Part shown: positions 21,683 through 31,115 of the stretch, in pieces
Position numbering within the stretch: position 1 is the stretch's first letter
Layout: each line of letters begins with the position of its first letter
Assembly: GCA_905221605.1 (NCBI GenBank)
Contig: CAJNDS010002553.1
Span: forward strand, 269,553-333,552
Direction of reading: 5' to 3'
DNA: 64,000 bases
Origin: Symbiodinium natans
Lineage: Eukaryota; Sar; Dinophyceae; Suessiales; Symbiodiniaceae
The notes under the pieces: model-generated
Told to the model about the DNA's origin: nothing
Seen by the model: only the letters and a program-made list of their open reading frames with translations
Databases searched by the model: none
Position numbers and translations under genes: made by a program

Positions 21683-21785
21683 GCCCTAAACCCTAAACCC
21701 TAAACCCTAAACCCTAAACCCTAAACCCTAAACCCTAAACCCTAAACCCTAAACCCTAAACCCTAAACCCTAAACCCTAAACCCT
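21683..21785. repeat. Telomere array
   Basis: About 100 bp of pure CCCTAAA, followed directly by a GC-rich coding-like island. Confidence 0.9.
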
Positions 21786-22344
21786 AGTTGCGGCTCCCTC
21801 TCCAAGGCCGCACAGGCGGCCCCTGCAGCGGGCGGATCCGAGACCTGCGCCCCGAGACGGCCAGCGCCAGCCAGGCAGGGGTTTGGGGTTTAGGGTTTGG
21901 GGTTTGGGGTTTGGGGTTTAGGGTTCAGGATTTAGGGTTTAGGGTTTAGGGTTTGCCGTTTGGGGTTTGGGGTTTAGGGTTTAGGGTTTGGGGTTTGGGG
22001 TTTGGGGTTTAGGGTTTAGGGTTTCAGTTAGGGTTTTGGGATTTGGGTTTTGGGTGCAGTTTGGGGTTTGGGGCTTGTGCTTATAGGGTTTGGGGTGCAC
22101 TTTGTGTGCCTTTTTGGGCTCGTGCTTGTAGGGGTTTGGCGTTTAGGGTTTGGGGTTTAGGGTTTGGGGTTTAGGGTGTGGGGTTTAGGGTGTGGGGTTT
22201 AGGGTTTAGGGTTTGGGGTTTAGGGTTTGGGGGGCTAAGATTTTTGGGTGGAGAGCTTTTTGAGGTTCAACGTTGGGTTTGCTTTGGGCGTGACGCATAG
22301 GGCTTGGGACTGAAGGTTTGAAGCCTCGTTTTTTTTTGTTTTGT

Positions 22345-22572
22345 ATGTCTACGTACGTACGTGTATGTATGTATGTATGTATGTATGTATGTATGTATGT
22401 ATGTATGTATGTATGTATGTATGTAGGTACGTATGTATGTATGCATGCATGTATGTATGTACGTATGTATGTACGTATGTATGTATGCATGCATGTATGT
22501 ATGTATGTTTCTTTGCTTGTTTGTTTGTTTGTTTGTTTGTTTGTTTGTTTGTTTGTTTGTTTGTTTGTTTGT
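22345..22572. repeat. Compound ATGT and TTTG microsatellite
   Basis: About 160 bp of (TATG)n with CATG and ACGT interruptions is followed by about 65 bp of (TTTG)n. Open frames on both strands here encode only Tyr-Val-Cys-Met or Thr-His-Tyr-Ile repeats. Confidence 0.95.
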
Positions 22573-23051
22573 TCGTATGCATGCAGTTTTAGTGTTTAGG
22601 TTCGAACATTTTGGTTTGGGCCTGGCTTGGTATGTTGCTTGGCTTGGTTTGTTCGTGCTTCAGGTCACTAGGTCTGCTGTAGGGTTTGGGTTGGAGCGTT
22701 TGGTTGGGGTTAAAAGGCTGGGGGATCACGGTTTAGGGCTTAGGGCTTAGGGCTTGGGGCTTAGGTCTTAGGGTTTAGGGCTTAGGGCTTGGGGCTTACT
22801 TCAGAAGCCCTCAGCCTCAGGGGGTCCCAGGGAAGACCGTCGGGGTCTAAAGGGTCTGAACAAGGCGGAAAGGGAGGTTTATGGGGTTCATGGGGTTTCA
22901 AAGGGGTCGAGGCGCTCGGTACCTCTAAACCCTAAACTAAAAAACGCCCTAAACCCTAGAAAACAACACCTCACCTAAACCCGAAACCCGAAACCCGAAA
23001 CCCGAAACCCTAAACCCCAAACCCTAAACCCTAAACTCTAAGCCCTAAACC

Positions 23052-23615
23052 ATGGGAGGCTCCGGCCGAGAGCTCCTCGGAGTCGTCAGGGCGGAGCTTG
23101 CTACAGGCCTTCGGGGGTTTTGGGGTTTAGGGTCTGGGGTTTAGGGTCTGGGGTTTGGGGTTTAGGGTTTAGGGTTTAGGGTTTAGGGCTAGACATTGAC
23201 ATTGTGAGGCTTCCTGGTTTGAGGTTTAGGGTCTGGACATTTAGTGCTTGGGCTTTGGGGGTTTTGGGGTTTCGGGGTGTTGGGGTGTTGGGGTTTTTTG
23301 GGGTTTTTGGGTTTTGGGGTTTTGGGATCGAGGGATCTTTGGTAAGTGTTCGGGTTCATGAGCACGCCATGGAACACAGAGATGCTCATGGTCGCGACTA
23401 ACTATCGGGGATGATTCGCCATGTAGGGTTTCGGGGTTTCGGGTTTAGGGTTTAAGGTTTCGGGTTGAGGGTTTAGCGTTTAGGGTTTCGGGTTTAGGGT
23501 TTAGGGTGGACACCGACTTTAAGACCACCCACGATCCGCGCGGTGATGGGTGGCACAGAGGCGGAGGCGTCCTTACCAAAGCGGGGCCGACACCCACGCT
23601 CTCGGTTCCTCAGCC
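23052..23615 (+). other. Two coding-like islands separated by TTTGGGG/TTTAGGG repeat
   Basis: 23052-23115 reads GGSGRELLGVVRAELATGL. 23507-23615 reads DTDFKTTHDPRGDGWHRG and continues open to a CCCCAAA array. No domain is recognised. Confidence 0.3.
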
Positions 23616-23770
23616 TTCAACCCAAACCCCAAACCCCAAACCCCAACCCCCAAACCCCAAACCCCAAACCCCAAACAACCCTAAACCCCAAACCCCAAAC
23701 CCCAAACCCCAAACCCCAAACCCTAAACCCTAAACCCTAAGCCCTAGGCCCTAAGCCCTAAATCCTAAAC

Positions 23771-23850
23771 TTGGGATGTTCCCCCTTATACTAACAGCCC
23801 TTAGTAGGGATTCTAGTAGGGGTACTTAAGGCCTGTTAGTATAAGTTTAA
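23771..23850. mobile_element. Family 3 inverted-repeat element
   Basis: The left end TTGGGATGTTCCCCCTTATA and the paired motifs CTTATACTAACAG and CTGTTAGTATAAG define the copy. The right outer arm is absent. Confidence 0.65.
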
Positions 23851-24865
23851 GGTTTGGAGTTTAAGGGTAGGGTTTGGGGTTTAGGGTGTAGGGTTGTGGG
23901 CCTTACAGTAGCCTTGACTATCATTTGCTTAAGACTCCCCCTCAACAATTTTTTTCCATCTTTGTAAGGGCAACATGGGGATGGTGATGTTTTAGCGTTT
24001 TGGTGGTTCTGAAGCAAATGGTAGTTTAGGGGCTTGGGGTTTAGGGTGGGGCTTGAGAGTTATACATAGGGTCCTAGGGCAGGGTTTTATGCAGAGCTGT
24101 TGGCTTAAGGGCACTGTTGCAGGGTTTCGAGGTTGGGGTTAAGGTTTTGGGTTTTGGGCAGGGATTTAGGCGCTTCGCAAATGTGAAAGGCCTGAGGCCG
24201 GACCTTCGGCACCCTTAGATACAACGTCCCTAAACCCTCAATCCCAAATTACGTGCCTAAATCCCGAAACCCCCAAAGCCCTAGACCCTCAACCCTAAGC
24301 CGTCGTTTGTATTGGGCTTCAAGCGGTTGATGGTTGGGGCTCATGGATTCAAGGCAGGGCTTAGTGAGGGATTCATGTCATGAGGTTCTGAGGGCTTAGA
24401 GATCCAGAGCTTTAGGGCCAGGCGGGAGTTTCGGGATGTGGGGTTTAGTTAGGGTTTAGGGTTTTAGGGTATTAGGCTTAGGGCCCTAAACCCTAAACAC
24501 TAAACCCTAAACCCTAAACCCTAAACCCTAAACCCTAAACCCTAAACCCTAAACCCTGAGAGGGCTTTTTCAGGGTTTGAGGTTGAATGGCGGTGGTAGT
24601 GTCTACGTGGTTCGCGATTTTCAGATTCAGGGTCCAGGCGCTGGCTTCCTGGAGCAGCCCGAGGCCCGAAACTCGAAGCCCCAATCCCCAAAGCCTAAAC
24701 CCAAAACCCCTAGACCCCTAACTCCTAAACCCTACACCCTAAGCCCTAAACCCTAAATCCTAAGCCCCAAGCCCCAAGCCCCTGAACTCGTAAACCCCTG
24801 AACTCCTAAGCCCTAAACCCTAGGCTCAAAATCCCAAACCCCCAGACCCCAAACCCCAAACCCCA

Positions 24866-25310
24866 CGGAAGCAAACACTTCGAGTCTTCCGCGGAGGTTC
24901 ATGGTACTTATTCAGAAATTGGGTTTAGGGTTTAGGGTTTAGGGTTTAGGGTTTAGGGTTCAGGGTTTAGGGTTTAGGGTTTAAGTACGTGTGAACCAAT
25001 TATAACTGTACTTAGCACCCGCTTATACGCCCCTTAACTGCCCTAATATGGTTATAGCAAGTACAGTTCTAATTGGTTAATACCCTAAACCCTAAACCCT
25101 AAACCCTAAACCCTAAACCCTAAACCCTAAACCCTAAACCCTAAACCCTAAACCCTAAACCCTAAACCCTAAACCCTAAACCCTAAACCCTAAACCCTAA
25201 ACCCCAAACCTTAAACCCTAAACCCTAAACCCAATGAACCTCCAAGTCGAGTCTTCCGTGCGGAGGCAGCTGCGAACTGGTCACTGGAGTCGCGGGCCCG
25301 GAGTGAACTT
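24866..25310 (+). CDS. Exon-like reading interrupted by a family 1 element
   Basis: The left part, 24869-24891, and the right part, 25259-25310, join across the element and one duplication copy. They read KQTLRVFRAEAAANWSLESR with further residues to LLGG. A family 2 element with ACTT duplication follows at once. The protein family is not recognised. Confidence 0.45.
24892..25246. mobile_element. Family 1 element with two telomere arrays inserted in it, in a coding-like island
   Basis: The element is flanked by the 12-bp duplication TCGAGTCTTCCG (24880-24891 and 25247-25258). One TTTAGGG array (about 24924-24984) splits the left terminal region. A second, CCCTAAA, array (about 25081-25230) lies just before the right terminus CAATGAACCTCCAAG. 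The first four bases of the left terminus are missing or diverged. Joining across the element gives one open frame (QTLRVFRAEAAANWSLESRA). Confidence 0.75.
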
Positions 25311-25426
25311 CTTGGTGGCTGAGTAGGTACCGTTTTACCTTTTTTTGTTTATATATGGTTTCCCTTATAAAACAACCAACCCCAAAAAGGGTGCCCTTGT
25401 CATAATTTGGTAACTGGGCTACCATG
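25311..25426. mobile_element. Family 2 element with 4-bp target duplication
   Basis: The termini CTTGGTGGCTGAGT and ACTGGGCTACCATG are inverted. The flanks are ACTT (25307-25310 and 25427-25430). The interior has GTACCGTTTTACC and GGGTGCCCTTGTC as in the other copies. It follows the coding-like island at 25247-25310. Confidence 0.75.
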
Positions 25427-26200
25427 ACTTTGTAGTAGCTGAGTAGGTAACCTTTACCCGGCATCTTGGGGTTTAGGGTCCAGTGTTTAGCCTTTTGGGG
25501 TATATATATATATAATCCTGCCATAACTGAAAGATGTAGGGTTTAGAGGTTGGGGGTTGAGGGTTTGGGGAGGTTGGGGTTTCGGGTTTGGGAGGTTTGG
25601 TGGTTAGGGTTCAGGGTTTTAGTAGGAGACTAAGTCTTAAATTTTGAACATTGAAAAGGTCGGGCCTTGAGATATGGCACATTTTTTGGTATTGGCTTAC
25701 AGGAGGTCCTGGCTTCGGACTGTTTCAGGGCGGGTTTTCGGTTGCCAAGCTAGCTTGGGCTCGAAGTCCCCTATATCGAGTGACTGCCCCAAACCGCCTC
25801 CATAACTAATATCCGGAGTAGGCCCCTGTTCTTTTTTGTTGGGGTGTAGGTCCCCTCATAGCCGCTAAACCCTGAACCCTAAACCCTAAACCCTAAACCC
25901 TAAACCCTAAACCCTAAACCCTAAACCCTAAACCCTAAACCCTAAACCCTAAACCCTAAACAGGCACTCTTTTCATGGCTACTCTTGACTCTAGATGCGC
26001 GTACATCATGTGCCCCCACTTGGTGGCCACTTTGCCCACAGTTGATCGGGATGGAGGACCGGTTGACCATTTCCCTAAACCCTATATAAACCCCTTATAA
26101 TCCATAAGCCTTATAAGCCCTAAATCCGAAACCCTAAACCCTAAACCCTATACCCTGAACCTGAAGCCCGAAACCCGAAACCCGAAAGCCTCGCACAGCC

Positions 26201-26883
26201 ATGACTCCTGCGCACTTTGCTGCCGCCTTGATTGGGTTGTGTTTCTCGCTGGCGCGTTCAGATGGTCAGTTGCCCACGACTGCGACGACCACGACGACCA
26301 CCACAGGGTATTCAGATCCTGTGGTTCTGATCTATGGTCAAGACGACTGTCTTGGCCCTGCGCTCCAGGAGGTGAATCTAGCCACACACCGGGCCAGCAA
26401 ATGTTTGAACTGCTGGGACCGCTGTCAGGAAGACCTGGGGGGTTCTCGCTCTTATCGCCTTGTTGGTTCGGGTCGTGCAGCCATCGCATGGAATTGCGTG
26501 GGGATGTCTGCTTCCTACGACGACGCGAACCTTTGTCATAGTTGGGTTGGGAACATTTTACACTTTTAAGGGTACTTAACCCCCCCCCCCTAAAGGAATA
26601 GGAGTTTAAGTTCTTCATATTCTCCCACCCATGAGCGAGGAACTTTGCAAGGGGTGGGTTATTTGACGGCTCCGCCTGCCACAGCCCGGGAGGCGGGGGC
26701 ACCGTGGTGCTGTGCTCCGCAAGCTTCGAGAAGGCCAGCATCGCGGAGGAGCTGGCGGACCTCTGCAACTTGACCGTTGCGAGCATCGGATTGTCAACCT
26801 CTGCAAGCATCGGACTGTCGAGTTCGTGCTTTAAGGGAGTGTCTGTCCTTGTTTCGTTGCTCACTCTTTGCCTCATGTTGTGA
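26201..26883 (+). CDS. Two-exon secreted, cysteine-rich protein with GPI-anchor-like C-terminus, about 191 residues
   Basis: Exon 1 is 26201-26551 and exon 2 is 26659-26880, with TGA at 26881-26883. The exons share TGGG at the joint and read WVG-LFDGSACH in frame. Features in order: signal peptide MTPAHFAAALIGLCFSLARS, a threonine-rich stretch (residues about 25-35), and a cysteine-containing domain with CLNCWDRC, DANLCHSW and LFDGSACH. Near the end a small-residue site (SSSC) is followed by a hydrophobic tail, VSVLVSLLTLCLML, typical of a GPI-anchor signal or a terminal membrane segment. The 107-bp intron contains ACATTTTACACTTTTAAGGG and a C-tract and may be a worn element. A 255-codon antisense frame covers the same DNA but runs into repeat-like residues and lacks these ordered features. 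The domain family is not recognised; a cell-surface role is inferred. Confidence 0.65.
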
Positions 26884-26914
26884 CGGCCTGTCACAGCCGC
26901 TAAGGGCAGTTTCA

Positions 26915-27015
26915 TGGTCCCTGAATAAGGGCCCTTGCCTCTTTAAAGGGTTCTGAATCAATGGGAGTCCTTGGGTTACACAGGGTATATACAGGGGGAA
27001 ATAAGAGTCCCCCTT
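26915..27015. repeat. Family 7 dispersed repeat, just downstream of the secreted-protein gene
   Basis: It contains CATGGTCCCTGAATAAGG, GGGTTCTGAATCAATGGG and TTGGGTTACACAGGGTATAT, shared with the copies at 20.7, 42.1, 44.9 and 60.0 kb. It begins about 30 bp after the stop codon at 26881. Confidence 0.5.
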
Positions 27016-27302
27016 TGCGGGCCCATGTTGCTATCTTAAGAAAGCATGATCTTCGCTGCAGGCGAGACCCTCATGGATTCCCTTTGTAACCCTAAACCCA
27101 GAACCCAGAACCCTAAACCCTAACCCCTAAACCCTAAACCCTAAACAACTTTGGCAGTCTCAGCCGACTCCACAAAGTGGAGATGTCGATGGTTCTTTGG
27201 CGGCCTGGGGAACAGAGAGAAGATGGTTGATCATGCGGGTGTCTGAATCTGTCAGGAAATTAGAACTGCTGACTCTCCCAGCTTCAAATGGCATGCGCAT
27301 GC

Positions 27303-27511
27303 CCTAAACCCTAAACCCTAAACCCTAAACCCTAAACCCTAAACCCTAAACCCTAAACCCTAAACCCTAAACCCTAAACCCGAAACCCTAAACCCTAAAC
27401 CCTAAACCCTAAACCCTAAACCCTAAACCCTACACCCTAAACCCTAAACCCTAAACCCTAAACCCTAAACCCTAAACCCTAAACCCCAAACCCTAAACCC
27501 TAAACCCTAAA
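27303..27511. repeat. Telomere array
   Basis: About 210 bp of CCCTAAA with single variants. Flanks at 27130-27300 and 27511-27720 are unassigned unique sequence with no recognised gene. Confidence 0.9.
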
Positions 27512-27766
27512 CTGCGAGCAAGGCCCCTGATTAGCTGCCGGCAAGGCAGCGGGCCGCAGCGAGCCCTCCGAGCCTCTAGCGACGGCAGCCGACAACTGAG
27601 TAGCGACAGTCTAGCAGTTGGAGGCAGATGCTCTCTTTAGTGCCAGAAGAATTAGCTTCTGGCACCGTAACGCACTCCTCACAGCTTTGAAAGAGGGAAC
27701 AGGGCGTAAAGCCCTAAAGCATATTCTATTACCCTAAAGTCTAGACCCTCCGTCCTTCCCCTTATA

Positions 27767-28350
27767 CAAGTTAGGATTTAGGATTTAGGACTTAGGACTT
27801 AGGACTTTGGATTTAGGATTTAGGATTTAGGGTTTAGGATTTAGGATTTAGGATTTAGGATTTAGGGTTTAGGATTTAGGATTTAGGATTTAGGAGTTAG
27901 AATTTAGGGTTTAGGATTTAGGATTTAGGATTTCGGGTTTAGGATTTAGGATTTAGGATTTGGGATTTAGGATTTAGGATTTAGGATTTAGGGCCCTGGT
28001 GTCCGGGGGCGTCCGGGGGCGTCCGGGGGCATCCTTTTTTGGGCTCCTCCCGAACAGTTTCTGATCCTCCCGGACAGTTTCTGCGCCTTTTTGGGCTCCT
28101 CCCGGACAGTTTCTGAGCCTTTTTGGGCTGCTCCCGGACAGTTTCCGAGCCTTTTTGGGCTCCTCCCGGACAGATTTAGGATTTAGGATTTAGGACTTAG
28201 GACTTAGGACTTAGGACTTAGGATTTAGGATTTGGGACTTAGGATTTGGGATTTGGGATTTAGGATTTTGGATTTTGGATTTTAGGATTTAGGATTTAGG
28301 ATTTAGGATTTAGGATTTAGGACTTAGGACTTAGGACTTAGGACTTAGGG
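27767..28350. repeat. TTTAGGA-type variant arrays with interspersed 33-bp-class repeat
   Basis: Here the dominant heptamer is TTTAGGA (with TTAGGAC and TTTGGGA variants) instead of TTTAGGG. At about 28000-28172 a different tandem unit containing CTCCTCCCGGACAGTTTCTG recurs about five times, then TTTAGGA resumes. Each of the two blocks is joined to GCGTCCGGGGGCATCC. A local homogenised variant. Confidence 0.8.
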
Positions 28351-29430
28351 CCCTGGTGTCCGGGGCGTCCGGGGGCATCCTTCTTGGGCTCCTCCCGGAC
28401 AGTTTCTGATCCTCCCGGACAGTTTCTGCGTTTCCTGGCTTCTTTCGGGCAAAAGGGAGGGGTTTTCATTGCGGGCCAGGGCAGATCCTGGAGTGGCCTG
28501 TTTGGGCTTTTTGAAGGCTTTTGAAGCCTTTGTTTTGGTGGCTTGGGGCTTTCTGGGGCTTCCCTGGCCTTTTTCGGGTAAAATGGAGGGGTGCAAAACC
28601 ATCAATTTCAAGAAAAAAGCACATTTTTCATTGCGGGTCAGGGCAGATCCTGGGGTCCCCCTGCTTTAGAGAGCTTTTTGAAGCCTTTTGCGCCTCTTGG
28701 GGGCTTTCTGGGGCTTTCCTTTGTTTTGAAGCCTTTTGAAACCTTTTAGTGGTTCTTGGGGCTTTCTGGGGCTATCCTGGCCCTTTTCGGGTATCCGGGG
28801 CTTCGAAAAGTCTTTTCAGGACCCCCGGCGAAAATCGCACGCAGCGACAGCGAGCGATGGCGCCGCGGCTCCGTGCGCGATTTTGGGACCCTCCTTCCGG
28901 GCCTGCTCGGGCACAATGTTATAACAGCAGAGAACACAAAAGCAACGAGCGGCGCCACAGAGCGCAGCGACAGCGAGCGATGGCGCCGTGGCCCCGAGCG
29001 CGATTTTGGGACCCTCCTGCCTGGCCCTTTTCGGGTAGCAGGGGCTTCGGAAAGTCCTTTTAGGACCGCCGGCGAAAATCGCACGCAGCGGCATGAGCGA
29101 TGGCGCCGCGTCCCCGTGCGCGATTTTGGGACCCTCCTTCCGGGCCTGCTCGGGTGTCAAGATACGTCATAAAAGCACAATGTTATCAACTACAGCAGAG
29201 AACACAAAAGCAACGAGAGAACGAGAAACGTGCTTGTACACAGCGGCGCCACAGAGCGCAGCGACAGCGAGCGATGGCGCCGTGGCCCCGAGCGCGATTT
29301 TGGGACCCTCCTTCCTGGCCTGTTCGGGCGTAAAGACACAGCATATAAGCATACTGTTGCCCTCTGCTTTACTTGTCGTTTTGATTTATACTAAAATATC
29401 AACTACAGCAGAGAATACAAAGCAACGAGA
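28350..29430. repeat. Complex tandem satellite, about 245-bp higher-order unit
   Basis: A module containing GCGACAGCGAGCGATGGCGC and GCGCGATTTTGGGACCCTCC recurs four times (about 28828-28913, 28955-29036, 29074-29155 and 29244-29330). Modules 1 and 3, and 2 and 4, are most alike. Linker AGCAGAGAACACAAAAGCAACGAG recurs at about 28926, 29192 and, altered, 29406. Upstream, GGGGCTTTCTGGGGCTTCCC-like units repeat at 28540-28780. The open frames here are repeat by-products. Confidence 0.8.
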
Positions 29431-29580
29431 GAACTATCCCAAAAAGTAAACCCTAAACCCTAACAGAGTAAGGTTTAGGTGGTCTTGGGGTGGGGTTTTA
29501 GTTTTCGCGCGACGCGCAGCCCACGACCCCTTGGGTCGAGGCGCGTCGCTTCAGTGAGCAAACCCAAAACCCAAAACCCA

Positions 29581-29708
29581 AAACCCTAAACCCTAAACCC
29601 TAAACCCTAAACCCTAAACCCTAAACCCTAAACCCTAAACCCTAAACCCTAAACCCTAAACCCTAAACCCTAAACCCTAAACCCTAAACCCTAAACCCTA
29701 AACCCTAG
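29581..29708. repeat. Telomere array
   Basis: Near-pure CCCTAAA preceded by CCCAAAA variants. It separates the satellite block from the leucine-rich-repeat gene region. 29709-30440 holds further degenerate repeats and no supported gene. Confidence 0.9.
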
Positions 29709-30633
29709 ACTTGGCCCTAAACGCTAAACCCGAAGCCCTGAACGAGTTTGTTCGGGTTCATGTAGGGTTGCAAGTACCCTCAACCCTCAACCCTCAACCC
29801 TAAACCCTTAACCCCGAACCCTAAACCCTAAACTACAGGGCCTCAGCAGGGTTATAAGTATAGTTACAGTAGTTCTAAGCCTACGTAAATCTACCCATAG
29901 GCTTCGGCCTCCAGAACTCTAAACCCTAAACCCTGAGCCCTAAATCCTAAACCCTAAACCCTAGACCCTATCCCTAAACCCTGAACCATAAGCTCTAAAC
30001 CCGAAACCCGAAACCCAAACACCCTCCAAGTAGGAGGTTTAGGGCCTAGGAGGGGCCACAGGTCTTCCGGAACTTGCAGCGGGGAGTCTCGAAGCTTTGT
30101 AAAGGGCTGTGAGGGTTGACAACTACTGGGGGCCTGGGTCTGTAGGGTTTGGGGTTTAGGGTTTAGAGTTTAGGGTTCAGCTTACTTAGCCAATAGTTGA
30201 ACTGTAGAGTTTTTGGGTTTCCTTATTCAGTAGGAAAAACAACCTTTAACCTTTTGTTTTCCCCTTGGTTATTGGAGAAGTAAGCAACTAGGACCCAAGT
30301 ATGAGGTTGAGGGGCTTGGAATTATCGAGTCTTTGGGGTTTAGGGTTGGGCTGCTCAAGAGACTCACTCTACTTCTAACACGAGGGGATTGGCGTCAATC
30401 CAAAGTTGCAGTTGTAATCCTAAACGCGCACATGGTTAGCTCTCTACATGACGTCCTTTGGGGGATTCCTTACTTGTGCCGGCTGCTTGCATGACCTTCG
30501 GCCATCGGACTCTCAGAAGAAAAGCTCCCTTAGGGACAATACCAGCCTTACAGTGGGATCTGGTACCCTATGCCCTGTCCATAGGTTCATTTCGTCCACA
30601 AAGGTCACCCAAGCCAAGGCGCAAGGCCAATTT

Positions 30634-31113
30634 ATGGCCGACCTCGCAGCAGGATTTCGAGCCATGCTTCGTGCGTCTGCAGAAGAAAGGAAGGTCAAAC
30701 TTCAGCGCCTTGACGAGTTTGATGGCCTTACTGCTTGCCGACGGTTGACGGTCTGTAGTCTGGATGGTTCCGAACTGCAGCTTCCTCTTGAAGACAACTT
30801 GACCGTGGAAGACTTGTGCAAGAGTGTCGAAGGAAGGATCAGCTTGCGCTTAGGTGGCATGCTTGTCCTAGCGTCTGGCGGCAAGACCCTGGACGATTCC
30901 AAGCCGCTGTTCGAGCAAGTTCAGGGCGATGTCATCACATATGTGGTTCAACAGGTTGCCCTGGTCATGTTTAGATCTTTGTTTTCCCTCATGGCGCGGT
31001 GCAAGAGGATCCATGTTTTGGGAATTTTGTCGGAGGTTTTAAGGGGACAGCCTAGGTTGGTGCAGGGCACGCAGCAGCTGCGTTTCTACGAGCAAGTGAC
31101 GGCCAGCGCCTGA
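30634..31113 (+). CDS. Ubiquitin-like N-terminal segment of the leucine-rich-repeat gene
   Basis: The frame is open from 30448, but the ATG at 30634 (MADLAAGFRAMLRAS) is the more convincing start. The 62 codons upstream look non-coding. From about 30750 it reads RRLTVCSLDGSELQLPL, DNLTVEDLCKSVEGRI, LVLASGGKTLDDSKPL and DVITYVVQQV. This has the spacing of a ubiquitin-like fold. Ubiquitin-like starts followed by leucine-rich repeats are familiar in Symbiodiniaceae proteins. A TGA at 31111 ends the frame just before the repeat frame starts at 31116 in another register. An intron after the codons for VVQQ, or an indel near 31060-31110, would join the two halves. I cannot decide which. Confidence 0.6.
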   Translation: MADLAAGFRAMLRASAEERKVKLQRLDEFDGLTACRRLTVCSLDGSELQLPLEDNLTVEDLCKSVEGRISLRLGGMLVLASGGKTLDDSKPLFEQVQGDVITYVVQQVALVMFRSLFSLMARCKRIHVLGILSEVLRGQPRLVQGTQQLRFYEQVTASA

Positions 31114-31115
31114 GC

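Larger units (their letters stand above)
20932..21882 (+). other. Two coding-like islands separated by repeats
   Basis: 20932-21000 reads QITKARDDVLQLRGGSRQ. 21784-21882 reads CGSLSKAAQAAPAAGGSE in one frame and is open in others. Both are GC-rich and bounded by telomere arrays. They look like exons of an unresolved gene. The DNA between them holds arrays and the family 8 element. Confidence 0.3.

Noticed and set aside
22206-22750. Open frames of Tyr-Val-Cys-Met and Thr-His-Tyr-Ile repeats on both strands
   Set aside because: Translation of the ATGT and TTTG microsatellites.
26148-26915. 255-codon antisense frame over the secreted-protein gene
   Set aside because: It runs into repeat-derived residues (FRVSGFRFRV) and covers the inferred intron. 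The sense strand has a signal peptide, cysteine pattern and terminal hydrophobic tail.
28345-29449. Several 60-138 codon frames
   Set aside because: They lie in the tandem satellite and recur with it on both strands. No domain is visible.
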